A stretch of DNA of 64,000 bases. Origin: Rubrobacter marinus. Lineage in GTDB: Bacteria; Actinomycetota; Rubrobacteria; Rubrobacterales; Rubrobacteraceae. The translations under genes were made by a program, and so were the position numbers. The notes under the pieces are model-generated. The model was not told where the DNA came from. It saw only the letters and a list, made by a program, of their open reading frames with translations, and ran no database searches. The DNA lies in assembly GCF_011492965.1 (NCBI RefSeq), contig NZ_CP045121.1:4092001-4156000 (forward strand), given 5' to 3'. Shown here one piece after another: positions 1 through 9,242 of the stretch; the stretch's first letter is position 1; each line of letters opens with the position of its first letter.

Positions 1-1012
1 CGGCGGTTCGAGGTGGCGTAGACGCGGACGTTGGGCGGCGGCTCCTCGATGCTCCCCTCCAGGAGCGCCTTCAGGGCCTTGTACTCGACCTCGTGCTCCT
101 CGAAGGAGAGGTCGTCCACGAAGAGGACGAAGCGCGGCCCCCGGTTGCGCAACACGTCGAGCACCAGCGGCAGCTCGCGCAGATCCTCCTTGGCGACCTC
201 GACGACCTTCAGCCCCCTGTCGGCGTACTCGTTCGCTATCGCCTTGACGGTCGAGGATTTGCCGGTGCCGGGCGGACCGTAGAGCAGGGCGTGGTGCGCC
301 GGCAGCCCGGCGACGAACCGCTCGGTGTTCGAGATCAGGGGCCCCCGCTCCCGCTCGTAGCCCACGAGCCCAGCGAGCCGCGTGGGGTCCGGCCGCGGCA
401 CCGCCGAGAGCCCCCCGTCGCGCCAGCGAAACGCCGCGTGGCGCCCGAAGGCACCCGCCCCGTGGCGGGAGAAGAACTCCGCGAGACCCCCGGCCTGCCC
501 GCCCCAGTCCCGAGCGTCGGCGAGGGACCGGGCCACCTCGCGCCGGGGCGAGGGACCGGGCGTCGGCTCGAACCCGGGCGCCGTCCACAGCCCCGCGAGC
601 TCCGGCGCCGCCCCTCGACGGCGCCGAGCAGCGCCTCCGCCCCGAACCCGAAGAGCGCCCGCAACACCCCAAGCTCCCGGCGGGCCTGCTCCAGGAGCGT
701 GGGTGCGAGCTCCCCCCGCTCGGCCCCCAGCGAGAAGGGGTTCTCGTCTTCGAGGATGCGATGGACGAGGTAGGACCGCCACGCGTCGGGGAGCAGGTGC
801 TCGGGCGCCTCCGCGATCTCCCGCCACCACCGGCCGCAGACCTCCGCCACGACCGCCGGGTCCGGGCCGTCTTTCTGCAGCAGCTCGAGCAGGACCAGCC
901 CCTCCCGGACCGCAGGGGAGTCGACGACGCCGCGCAGCAGCGCCAGCCCGTGAGCCCGTAAGAGCAGGGTTTTAGTGTCGGCAGGCTCCACGCGGACGGA
1001 CTTTAGCAGCAA
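1..1012 (-). CDS. DUF815-type AAA ATPase, C-terminus cut by window edge, apparent frameshift
   Basis: The complement of about 1-330 encodes a P-loop ATPase core: Walker A GPPGTGKSS preceded by a TERF segment, and a Walker B-like FVLFVDDLSFEEHE, the pattern of the DUF815 family (uncharacterised AAA proteins). The N-terminal half (complement of about 620-1012) is a helical region. The two halves are in different frames. After a GAVEG segment near 605-620 the frame must shift by one missing base to continue through APELAGLWTAPGF, EFFSRHGAGAFGRH and RERGPLISNTERF. No stop is seen before position 1, so the C-terminus lies outside. The start is uncertain; the farthest upstream candidate is TTG at 1012. 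The family's function is unknown. The frameshift may be a sequencing error. Confidence 0.8.
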
Positions 1013-1043
1013 AGGGCCCCATCGGCCGGGGTCGACGGGAGAG

Positions 1044-1700
1044 TCAGCCGCCGAAGAGGCGGGCCCAGAAGCCGCGGTTCTTGAGAACCTGGATCTCGGC
1101 CTCCAGGCGGGTGCGCTCCTCGGAGATGGCGGACTTCTCCTCGACGATCTCCACGCGCTCCCTGATGAGGCGCTCGCGCTCCTCCTCGAGCCTCGCCTTC
1201 TCCTCCTCCAGCGTCGAGATCGTCTTCTCCTGGAGCTCGCGCTGGTACTCGATCAGGTTGAGCCGCTCGATCTCGGTCCACAAGCGATCGATCTCCGTGC
1301 GCGCGGCGTCCCGCTCTTTGCGGACCTCCTCGATCTGGCGGCTGCGCTCTTCGAGGCGCGTCTTGTAGTCCTGGCCCTGTTGCAAAAGCCGCTCGTACCG
1401 CTCGAACGGCACCGCCGGCAGGCGCGACGAGGTCTCCTCGCCGTAGGGGAAGTCGTCCCCGAGGACCTCGCCCTCGAAGACCTCCTCTTCCTCGACAGCC
1501 CCTTCGGCGCCGTTGCCGCCCAGGACGCGCGAGAGCTCCTCGACCTCGCGCAAGAGCAGGCTGTAGCCGCCCCGTACGCCGCGCTCGGCGTGCAGGCGGC
1601 CCTCCGCGACGTACCGGCGCACCGTGCTCGGCGACCGGCCGAGAATCGCCGCCGCCCCACCGAGCCCTATTCGCTCTTCTCTGCCCTCCATGGGGTCCAT
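1044..1700 (-). CDS. MerR-like helix-turn-helix protein with long coiled coil
   Basis: A 218-residue protein. Residues about 10-50 form a helix-turn-helix of MerR/excisionase type (AAAILGRSPSTVRRYVAEG, then a wing ending GGYSLL). Residues about 105-205 are almost entirely charged heptads (Glu/Arg/Leu), a long coiled coil with no effector domain. The C-terminus is the hydrophobic patch GFWARLFGG, which looks like a membrane or partner contact. I infer a DNA-binding scaffold rather than a classical ligand-responsive MerR. A second ATG three codons in could be the true start; no strong ribosome binding site separates them. It lies downstream of the Rieske gene on the same strand, about 140 bp away, so shared transcription is possible but unproven. 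Confidence 0.7.
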   Translation of the reverse strand: MDPMEGREERIGLGGAAAILGRSPSTVRRYVAEGRLHAERGVRGGYSLLLREVEELSRVLGGNGAEGAVEEEEVFEGEVLGDDFPYGEETSSRLPAVPFERYERLLQQGQDYKTRLEERSRQIEEVRKERDAARTEIDRLWTEIERLNLIEYQRELQEKTISTLEEEKARLEEERERLIRERVEIVEEKSAISEERTRLEAEIQVLKNRGFWARLFGG

Positions 1701-1838
1701 GCCCGCATTCTACTTTAGCCCGTAGCCGACAGCCATCGGTGGGGGCCCGCTCCCGCAGAGCGAGGCCCCCGGCACACCGGCCGGACCGCGCGTTCCGGCG
1801 GCTTCCTGCCGTGCACCGGGGGCGAAGAAGTGGTCCTT

Positions 1839-2375
1839 CTAGGCCGTGAAGACCTGTCCGTCGCGTACCTCGACCGGGATCTCCGGCAGGGGCGTGTTCG
1901 CGGGGCCGTTCACGACCGAGGCGCCGTTGGCCGGGTCGAAGACCGACCCGTGACAGGGGCAGGCGAGCTGGCCGTTGTTGTACGCGACCGTGCACTGGGC
2001 GTGGGTGCAGACGGCCGAGTAGGCGACGAAATCGCCGTTGTCCAGGTGAACAAGCACCGCCGGCTGCCCCGCGGAGTCCGTAAACTCCGTCGCCGCCCCG
2101 GTGGCGACCTCGCTCTCGCTGGCGATGGCGCCGGCCTGCGAACCCTGCTGCTGCGCCGTCGTCTCGGCGGCGGTCTCGCCGGAGGCCTGCGTCGCGCCCT
2201 CTACCCCCCCGGTGGCGCCCGAGTCGGTGGCCTGTTGCGAGGCCCCACCGCCGGAGCCGCCCTGTTCGCCCCCGCCGCCACCGCAGGCGGCGAGCACCGA
2301 CGCACTCGCCGCACCCACGCCCAGCGCCGCACTCAGCCGCATAAACCTCGCCCGCGACAACTGCTCTTCGGCCAA
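1839..2375 (-). CDS. Rieske [2Fe-2S] lipoprotein
   Basis: The 178-residue protein is read from TTG at 2375, chosen because a GGAGGAG ribosome binding site sits five bases upstream; earlier in-frame starts lack one. Residues about 10-35 form a lipoprotein signal with lipobox VLAAC followed by a Gly run. Next comes a low-complexity Gly/Ser/Ala/Thr/Glu linker, then a C-terminal Rieske fold. The cluster ligands are visible as CTHAQC and CPCHGSVFD (Cys-X-His and Cys-X2-His), with the Pro-rich strand before the end. It should be anchored outside the membrane and carry electrons. No cytochrome b or dioxygenase partner is adjacent, so its redox partner is unknown. There is no twin-arginine pair in the signal, unusual for a Rieske protein that would fold before export. 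Confidence 0.85.
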   Translation of the reverse strand: MAEEQLSRARFMRLSAALGVGAASASVLAACGGGGGEQGGSGGGASQQATDSGATGGVEGATQASGETAAETTAQQQGSQAGAIASESEVATGAATEFTDSAGQPAVLVHLDNGDFVAYSAVCTHAQCTVAYNNGQLACPCHGSVFDPANGASVVNGPANTPLPEIPVEVRDGQVFTA

Positions 2376-2543
2376 AACGCGCTCCTCCCTCTCCGGACCT
2401 CGGTTTTCACGCAACAACGGGAGTCTATACACGATTCGACAAAATAGGTATGTATGTTGCGGACGTAATGTTTCGTGGGCCGAGTCTTGCGAGCATGCGT
2501 AGAATACGGGCCGAACCGTACCTTCTTCCGGGAGGCACACAAG

Positions 2544-3065
2544 GTGAACAGCATGGCGTGGGTGAGGATCCTGATCGGGGCCGTCTGGCTCAACGGGGCG
2601 CTGGAGAAGCTTCTGAGCCCGAGCTTCCCCCAGCAGTTCGCCGCGAGCCTCGACGCGGGGGGGTTCATCGCGGCGGCGCCCCCGTGGTTTCAGGAGATCA
2701 TGCGCAGCTTCGTCGTCCCGAACGCCGAGCTCTTCGCGCAGCTCTCGCGCTTCGGGGAGCTGTTCCTCGGGCTCGCCCTCGTCCTCGGGCTCCTCACCAA
2801 CCCCGCGGCCCTCGGCAGCATCTTCCTCAGCCTCGCGCTCCTCTTCTCCGCCGGCGGCCCCCGGCTGGGGACGGGGCTCGGCGCCCCCGAGTTTCTGAAC
2901 ATCAACCTGCTGGTCGCCCTGATCTCGCTGGTCATCCTCCTGAGCCCTGCCGCGAAGGCCTTCTCCCTGGACAACTCCCTGGCCCGCGGCCGTCCGAGGC
3001 TCACCCTCCTGCTCACGAACCGCCGCGGGGGCGCCCGCTCCAGCGCCCGCAACAGGCGCGCCTGA
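2544..3065 (+). CDS. DoxX-family membrane protein
   Basis: A 173-residue protein with about four hydrophobic segments, the usual size and topology of DoxX/TQO small subunit-like proteins. The start is GTG at 2544, eight bases after a GGGAGG site; an ATG three codons later is possible. The N-terminus has the family pattern WVRILIGAVWLNGALEKL, followed by a periplasmic loop (Phe/Pro/Trp-rich) and helices such as LFLGLALVLGLLTNPAALG. The C-terminal 25 residues are strongly basic. The family is linked to redox or quinone-related roles in some species, but nothing here fixes the substrate. It is divergent from the Rieske gene, with start regions about 170 bp apart, so the two could share a control region. 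Confidence 0.75.
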   Translation: MNSMAWVRILIGAVWLNGALEKLLSPSFPQQFAASLDAGGFIAAAPPWFQEIMRSFVVPNAELFAQLSRFGELFLGLALVLGLLTNPAALGSIFLSLALLFSAGGPRLGTGLGAPEFLNINLLVALISLVILLSPAAKAFSLDNSLARGRPRLTLLLTNRRGGARSSARNRRA

Positions 3066-3108
3066 GCCCGAACGCTCTAGAGGAAGGGGTCCGGGGACCG
3101 GTAGGGGG

Positions 3109-6100
3109 CTAGGCGCCCCGTAGCGCCCGAAGCCACGGGACTTCCGGGACCGGGACCGGGGGGGAGAAGTGGTAGCCCTGTCCGAGCTTGCACCCCATCT
3201 CCCGGAGGCGCGAGATCTGCTCGGCGTTCTCGATGCCCTCCGCTATGACCGTGACGCCGAAGGCGTCGGCGAGGTCGATAAACGCGGAGGTGACGGCCGC
3301 GTCCTCCGGGTTCCGGCCCAGCCCGTCGATGACGGAGCGGTCTATCTTGAGAAAGTCGACCGGGAGACGCCTGGGGAGGGAGAGCGAGGCGTCCTGCCCC
3401 CCGAGGTCGTCGACCGTCAGCTTCACGCCCAGGGCCTTCAGCTCCCGCAGGCGGGAGGCGAGCGCGCCCCCGTCGCCGGCGAGCGCGTCGCCCGTGATCT
3501 CGAGGTCCAGGCACTCCGGGGGCAGGCCCGTCCTCGCGAGGATCCGGGAGACGTCTTCGACGAGGTCGGGGGCCTGCATCTGCTTCGCCGAGAGGTTCAC
3601 GCAGAGCATCGGCGGCGGTCCCTCCGGCCATTCCTTGCGCCAGGCGTTGGCCTGCTCGCAGGCCTCCTCCAGGACCCACATCCCGATGGGGAGGATGAGC
3701 CCCGTCTCCTCGGCCACCGGCAGAAACTGGGACGGCACGAGCAGCCCGCGGTCCGGGTGCTCCCAGCGGAGCAGCGCCTCCATTCCCGCGACCCGCCTCT
3801 CCCCGTCCAGCACCACGAGGGGCTGGTAGTAGATCCTGAACTCGTCCCCGTCGATCGCCCGCCGGAGATCGCCCGCCAGCTTCAGGCGGTCGCGGGCCTC
3901 CGCCCCCATGTTCTCCTCGAAGACCCTGTGGTGCGCCTTGCCGGTCTCCTTGGCCCGATACATGGCGAGGTCCGCCTCGCGCATCAGGTCCTCCGGCCGG
4001 TCGTGGGCGGTGGCGCTGACGGAGATGCCGACGCTGCTCGTGACGAGCACCTCCTCCCCGGCGAGCTCGAACGGGCTGGAGAGCTTCGCCGCTATGCGAT
4101 CCGCGACCCCGATCGCCTCCCCGACCCCCGTCACGTCCTCCAGCAGGACCGTGAACTCGTCGCCGCCGAGGCGCGCCACCGTGTCGCCGAGCCGCACGCT
4201 CGCCTCGATGCGCTCCGCCGCCGCCACGAGCAGCCCGTCCCCCACCTCGTGCCCGAGGGAGTCGTTGACGTTCTTGAAGCCGTCGAGGTCGAGGAAGAGC
4301 ACCGCGACGGAGTCGTCGCGCCGGTCGGTGCGGGCGAGGGCGTGGGCGAGACGGTCGAGGAAGAGGGCGCGGTTGGGCAGGCCGGTCAGGGCGTCGTGGA
4401 AGGCCTGGTGCTCCAGGCGCTCCTCCAGGGCCTTGCGCGCGGACGTTGGCCGAGACCCGGATCTCGCCGCCGTCCTTGCGGTAGACCCGTACCTCGAAGT
4501 TCGCCACGGAGCCGTGCTCGCGCACCGATCGCTCCAGCTCGGCCCGCCTCTGCGGGTCGCCGAACAGCCTCCCCGCGTCTGAGAAACCCGAGATCATCTC
4601 CCCCGGCGAGCCGCAGCCGTAGATGCGCGCCATCGCCGGGTTCACGGTGAGGAGCCGCCAGTCCGTGGAGGCCTGGAAGATGCCCTCGACGGCGTTCTCG
4701 AAGATCCCGCGATACTTCTCCTCGGCCCGCCGCAGCGCGTCCTCCGTGAGCTTGCGCCCGGTGACGTCCTCGATGACGGAGATAAAGTACTCGGGCTCCC
4801 CGGAGGGCCCCCGCAGGAGCGAGACGGTCAGGTTGACCCAGGCGGCGGAGCCGTCTCCACGGAGGTAGCGCTTCTCCCTAACGTAGGTCTCCGCCTCGCC
4901 CGAGAGCAGGCGCCCGAGCCCGTCCAGGTCCTGCCCGAGGTCGTCGGGGTGGGTCAGGCTCCCGAAGTCCCTCCCCAGAAGCTCCTCGCGCCCGTAGCCG
5001 AGGATCTCGCAGAGCTTCTGGTTGACCCTAAGCCACCGGCCGTCCGTGCCGACGTGCGCGACCCCCACGGCGGCCTGCTCGAAGGTCCCCCGGAACCGCT
5101 CCTCGCTGGAGCGCAGGGTCTCCTCGGCCTCCCTGCGCTCCATAAATTGTCCCGTCTGTATCCCTATGGCGCCCAGCGTCTCGAGCAAGGCCCCGTCCGC
5201 CTCCCGGGCCTCGCGGCCGAAAAACTCCATCACCCCACGACCTCTCCCCGCAACAGGATGGGGATCGCGACCGCCTCGCGCAGCCCCGCCCTCCCGCCAG
5301 GCGTGCCCGAGGGGAGCTAGCGCCCTCTCCGGCGTCGGACGTGCAGGCCGGCTCGCCGCTCGCCCACACGCGGCCGGGCAGATCCTCGCCGCGGCGGAGG
5401 ACGGCATCCCGCGAACCCCGGACGAAGCCCTCCAACCCGTCGTCCGCCCCCCGGCCAGCGGCACATGCCACGTCTGCGCGTAGCGCAGCCCGTCGGCCCG
5501 CCCGTCGACCTCCCAGAGTCCGCCGACCGTCCAGCCGAGGTTCTCGCAGACCGCCCGCAGGATCTCGGGGGACGCCTCCTCCAGCGTCGCGGCCTCCTCC
5601 AGCGCACAGGTCACGGCGAACTGAGCCTGCAGGCGCCGCTCCGCCTCCTTGCGCTCGCTTATGTCGCGGGCCACCACGATCAGGCGGGGCGCGTCTTCGC
5701 GCAGCAGCTTGGCCCCCACCTCAAGGTCGACCCGCCGGCCGCTCTTGTGGAGCAGGACGGTCTCCAGGTGGCTCTCGTACCTCTCGCCGATCAGGCGCCG
5801 TTGGAGCCTCTCCTGGGCGTCCCGCCGGCGCTCCTCCGGGATCAGCTCGAAGAGCGAGGGGAGCTCCCGGAGCTCCCCGGGGGCGTAGCCGCTGATGCGG
5901 CAGAAGGCGTCGTTCGCGTAGACGATCCTGCGGCCCTCCAGGATCACGAGCCCCTCGCCCACGGCGCTCTGGGCCTCGAGCAGGGTCTCGTACAGGTCCA
6001 TCTGGCGCCGGAGCTCGTCCTCGGCACGCCTGCGCTCGGTATCGTCGCTGAACGCGACGACCGCGCCCCCTACCTCCCCGTCCCTCTCGATGGGCGAGGA

Positions 6101-7294
6101 CGTGTAGGAGACCGGGAACGACGTCCCGTCCCTCCGCACAAACGAATCCCCGTCGCCGCGACGGACCTCGCCCGAACGGAGCACCTCCAGCAGCGGGCAC
6201 TCCTCGGCGGGCAGGGGGCTCCCGTCGGCGCGCCGGTAGTGGACGGTCTCGTGCATGTCCCTGCCGAGAAGCTCCGCCTCCGACCAGCCGAGCATGCGCT
6301 CCGCCGCGGGGTTGAGGGAGGTGATGCGCCCGTCCCCGTCCACCGTGTACACCCCCTCGCCGAGGGAGCTCATGGTCGCGGCCAGAAGCTCCAGCCCGTG
6401 GCGCAGCTCCTCCTCGGCCCTCTTGCGCTCGCTCACGTCGCGGGCCACGCAGTAGAAGACGCCCTCCTCGGGGATCGCCGTCGCGTTCCACTCGACCCAG
6501 GCCACCCCACCGTCCTTGCGGAGGTAGCGGCCCTGGAACCCGACGACGGGCTCTCCGCGGGAGAGCACCCCGGTGGCCTCCCGGACGCGCGCGAGGTCCG
6601 TCGGGTGCACGAGGTCGGTGTGGAGCCTCCCGACGAGCTCCTCCGGCTCGTAACCGACGACCGTGCGGCAGGCCCGGTTCACCGCGCGGAAGACCCCGTC
6701 CAGCCCCACGGTCGTTATGATGTCCGTCGAGGAGTCCAGCACCCGCCGGAGCTCCCGGCCGCGCCGCGCCTCCTCCTCCCCCAGCGCCCGCTCGCGCCCG
6801 AGGGCCCCGAGCGTCTCGAGCCTCCCGGCCACCGCCCTGCCGAACGCCTGCAAGGTCTCGAGCCCGTCCTCGGTAAAGCCCTTGGGCTCGTGGTCCATGA
6901 GGCAGAGGGTGCCGATGGCGGTCCCCGCTGAGGTCAAGAGCGGCGTGCCGGCGTAGAAGCGCATCCCGCCGACCTTGCAGACGAAGTGGTCCCTGTACCC
7001 CTCCGACTCCGAGAGGTCCTCGACGACGAGCGGGGAGGCCCCCTCGACCACCGGCGGGCACATGCTCATCTCCCTGGGGATGATCTTGGACTGCGCGAGC
7101 TCCTCCGGCAGCGGGCCCGACCAGGCCCGAAAGTACATGCCGTCCCGCAGCATGAGGTGGACGATGCAGAGGTCCGCCCCGAAGATGCCCCGCACGTCGT
7201 CGACCAGCTCCTGCAAGACGCCGTCTGCGTCGTAGCCCGTCGCGTGCCTCAGGTACTCCAGGGTCTCCGACCGGGCCGGCTCCGCCCCGCTCAC
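3109..7294 (-). pseudogene. Multi-domain GAF/PAS/GGDEF/EAL cyclic-di-GMP protein, reading frame broken several times
   Basis: From GTG at 7294 the protein reads as an N-terminal GAF domain (about residues 20-165), PAS domains (VGYEPEELVG, MLGWSEAELLG, ISGYAPGELREL), a second GAF, and more PAS units (LGYGREELLG). GGDEF and EAL follow in another frame (complement of 3109-4302). GGDEF keeps RLGGDEF. EAL keeps MEALLRWEHPDRG, VNLSAKQ, TVDDLGG, FLKIDRS and IAEGIE, although the usual ITES is ITGD. Frame changes are needed near 5447-5452, about 5330-5340, about 5290-5296 and 5234-5237. Near 4440 the frame shifts and the expected end of the last PAS unit is missing, so the sequence jumps from RVSANVRA to KALEERLEHQ. 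If real, the protein is dead as a single chain. If sequence error, it is a sensor of cyclic-di-GMP metabolism. Confidence 0.75.
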
Positions 7295-7295
7295 C

Positions 7296-8681
7296 CTAGA
7301 GCTCCCCCTTCGAGACGAGCTCCCCGAGCGCCTTCACGCTCTCCGGGGAGAGCTTCTCCCCGCTCTCCCGGCCTATGATCTCCAGAACCCTCTCCATCGG
7401 CATGGCCTCCCGGTAGGGCCTGTCCTGAGAGAGCGCGTCGAAGATGTCCGCGACGGCCAGGATGCGGTCGCACCGCGAGAGGTGCTCGCCGGCGAACCCC
7501 CGGTGGTAGCCCGAGCCGTCCAGCTTCTCGTGGTGGTTGGCCGCCGTGTCGGCGATGTCCCGAAACGGGGCGACCCGCGTCAAAACCTCGTAGGTGAGGC
7601 CCGGGTGCCTCTTCACCCTCGCGAACTCGTCGCTCGTGAGCCGCCCGGGCTTGTCCAGGATCCTGTTCGAGACCCCGAGCTTGCCGATGTCGTGCAGGAG
7701 ACCGGCCCTCTTCAGGTCGCGCACCTTCCCTTCGGAGAGGCCCACGTGCCCCCCGATCTTCGCCGCCGCGCGGGCGACGCCCTCGGAGTGGCGGTAGGTG
7801 AACGGGGACTTGGCGTCTATGATCCTCGCGAAAGCGTGGGCCGTCAGGTCCAGCCACTCGGGCGTCGCCGCGATGACGCGGTCGGCCGGCTCCATGAGGG
7901 AGATCGAGCGCGCCAGATCGGGCTCGCCCAGAGCCCCCCACAGCCCGCCGGCCCGGGCCTCGGCCAGAAAGACGTCCACGAGGGCGGGGTCGAACCACTC
8001 CCCGCGGCGCGTGCGGGCCATCTCCTCGGCGCTCGTCGGCCCGTACGCGGTGTAGAAGACCTCGACGGTCTGGGCGAGGCCGCAGATGCGCGCCAGCAGC
8101 GGTATCTCCTCGCCCTTCAGGCCGTCCGGGTGGCCGGCGCCGTTCCAGTGCTCGTCGAGGGCGCGGATGGCCCGGGCCGTCTCCTCGGGGAAGCCCATGG
8201 AGCGCGAGATGTCCGCCCCCCTCTCGCACCGTATCTCCACGAGGTTCCGCGCCGCCTTCGGACCCTCCATGCCGACCGCGAGGAAGCGCCGCGCCTTGGA
8301 CCACACCGACCCCTCAGGGCTCACGGTCCGCGCCACGTACACGACCGCCCTGGGCAACCGGCTCCAGTTGGACGTCTTCAGCGCCTTCTTCGCCCGGAAA
8401 TCGTCCGACTCGAAGAGGGCGGCGACCTTAGAGGAGTTCGAGGAACACCCCGCGTCCTTGAGCAGCAGGGCGTAGAACAGCGCCGAGCGCTCCTCCTCGG
8501 TGAGCTGCAGCCTCTCGGCGACCTTCATCCCGATAAAGCAGGACCTCAGGACGTGCCCGGCGGGCTGCCCCTCGACCATGTCCAGCACGTAAGAGAGCGC
8601 CGACAGCACCTCGGAGAGCTTGACGGTCCCGTCTTCTACCGCCCCGTGCCCCGTCTCCAAAGAGTCAGCTCCCTCCAACAA
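7296..8681 (-). CDS. HD-GYP cyclic-di-GMP phosphodiesterase-like protein with degenerate first HD domain
   Basis: A 461-residue protein. The C-terminal half (about 260-440) is an HD-GYP domain: HSEGVARAAAKIG, then LLHDIGKLGVSNRIL, KRHPGLTYEVL, HHEKLDGSGYHRG, and ILAVADIFDALSQDRPYR. These are the metal ligands and signature of cyclic-di-GMP hydrolases, although the exact tripeptide here is GSGYH. The N-terminal half resembles a second HD fold in which the usual His-Asp is LLKDAGC, so it is probably regulatory. The stop codon is one base from the GTG start of the GAF/PAS/GGDEF/EAL gene, so the two are translationally coupled and probably work in one signalling circuit. The exact start is uncertain. 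Confidence 0.85.
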   Translation of the reverse strand: MLEGADSLETGHGAVEDGTVKLSEVLSALSYVLDMVEGQPAGHVLRSCFIGMKVAERLQLTEEERSALFYALLLKDAGCSSNSSKVAALFESDDFRAKKALKTSNWSRLPRAVVYVARTVSPEGSVWSKARRFLAVGMEGPKAARNLVEIRCERGADISRSMGFPEETARAIRALDEHWNGAGHPDGLKGEEIPLLARICGLAQTVEVFYTAYGPTSAEEMARTRRGEWFDPALVDVFLAEARAGGLWGALGEPDLARSISLMEPADRVIAATPEWLDLTAHAFARIIDAKSPFTYRHSEGVARAAAKIGGHVGLSEGKVRDLKRAGLLHDIGKLGVSNRILDKPGRLTSDEFARVKRHPGLTYEVLTRVAPFRDIADTAANHHEKLDGSGYHRGFAGEHLSRCDRILAVADIFDALSQDRPYREAMPMERVLEIIGRESGEKLSPESVKALGELVSKGEL

Positions 8682-8885
8682 GATCCTTGCCGCGTACCCG
8701 AGATTATCGTCTCACGGACGCGAAAGCTTTAGCTCCTTAGCGACGAGCAACGCGGTTCTCCGGCCGTACGGGGAGACTACAACAGGGCTCGGCCCGTCGG
8801 CGGGCCGGCGGGGGCGAGCGTTTCGGGAGCCCGCGCGGGGGTAAGGGTTTCGTTGAGGTAGTCCCTCTATGCAGGAAGGACGGGC

Positions 8886-9158
8886 GTGAGAAGAAAACTC
8901 CTCGTCCTCTTCGTGGTCGCCCTCGTCCCGTTGTCGGGCGCGGCGGCTTGCGGAGGGGTGGAAGAAGAGATCCGCCAGCGGGCGCAAGAAGAGGTGGACA
9001 GAGGCAGGCAGCGCGTCGAGCAGGAGGTCGACAAGGGCCGAACGCAGTTGGAGCAGGAGGTTACGCGGCGCGTGGGCGAAGGGGCCCGCGAGGCCGAACA
9101 GCGGGCGAGGGAAGGCGTACAGCAGGGCAGGGAGCAGCTGGAAGGAGGAGGGCAGTAG
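8886..9158 (+). CDS. Small coiled-coil lipoprotein
   Basis: A 90-residue protein from GTG at 8886, with an AGGAAGGA site just upstream. A basic signal segment and lipobox LSGAAAC precede a mature chain of nearly pure charged heptads (repeated QEEVDRGRQRVEQEV-like units rich in Gln, Glu, Arg). The mature part should be one long helix forming a coiled coil, tethered by lipid. I do not recognise a family and give no function. It is convergent with lysA and separated from it by a strong hairpin. Confidence 0.65.
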   Translation: MRRKLLVLFVVALVPLSGAAACGGVEEEIRQRAQEEVDRGRQRVEQEVDKGRTQLEQEVTRRVGEGAREAEQRAREGVQQGREQLEGGGQ

Positions 9159-9165
9159 CACCGGC

Positions 9166-9206
9166 GCTGGTCGGGGCATCCGAGGTCTTCGGATGCCCCG
9201 ACCAGC
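9166..9206. terminator. Bidirectional hairpin terminator between the small lipoprotein gene and lysA
   Basis: A perfect 18-bp inverted repeat (9166-9183 with 9189-9206) encloses a 5-base loop, in the gap between convergent genes. No long T-run follows on either strand, as often in GC-rich actinobacteria, so termination is inferred from position and stem strength. Confidence 0.8.
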
Positions 9207-9242
9207 CGGCGTCTCTGCACCTCGGGGGCGAGGCCCGGGACG

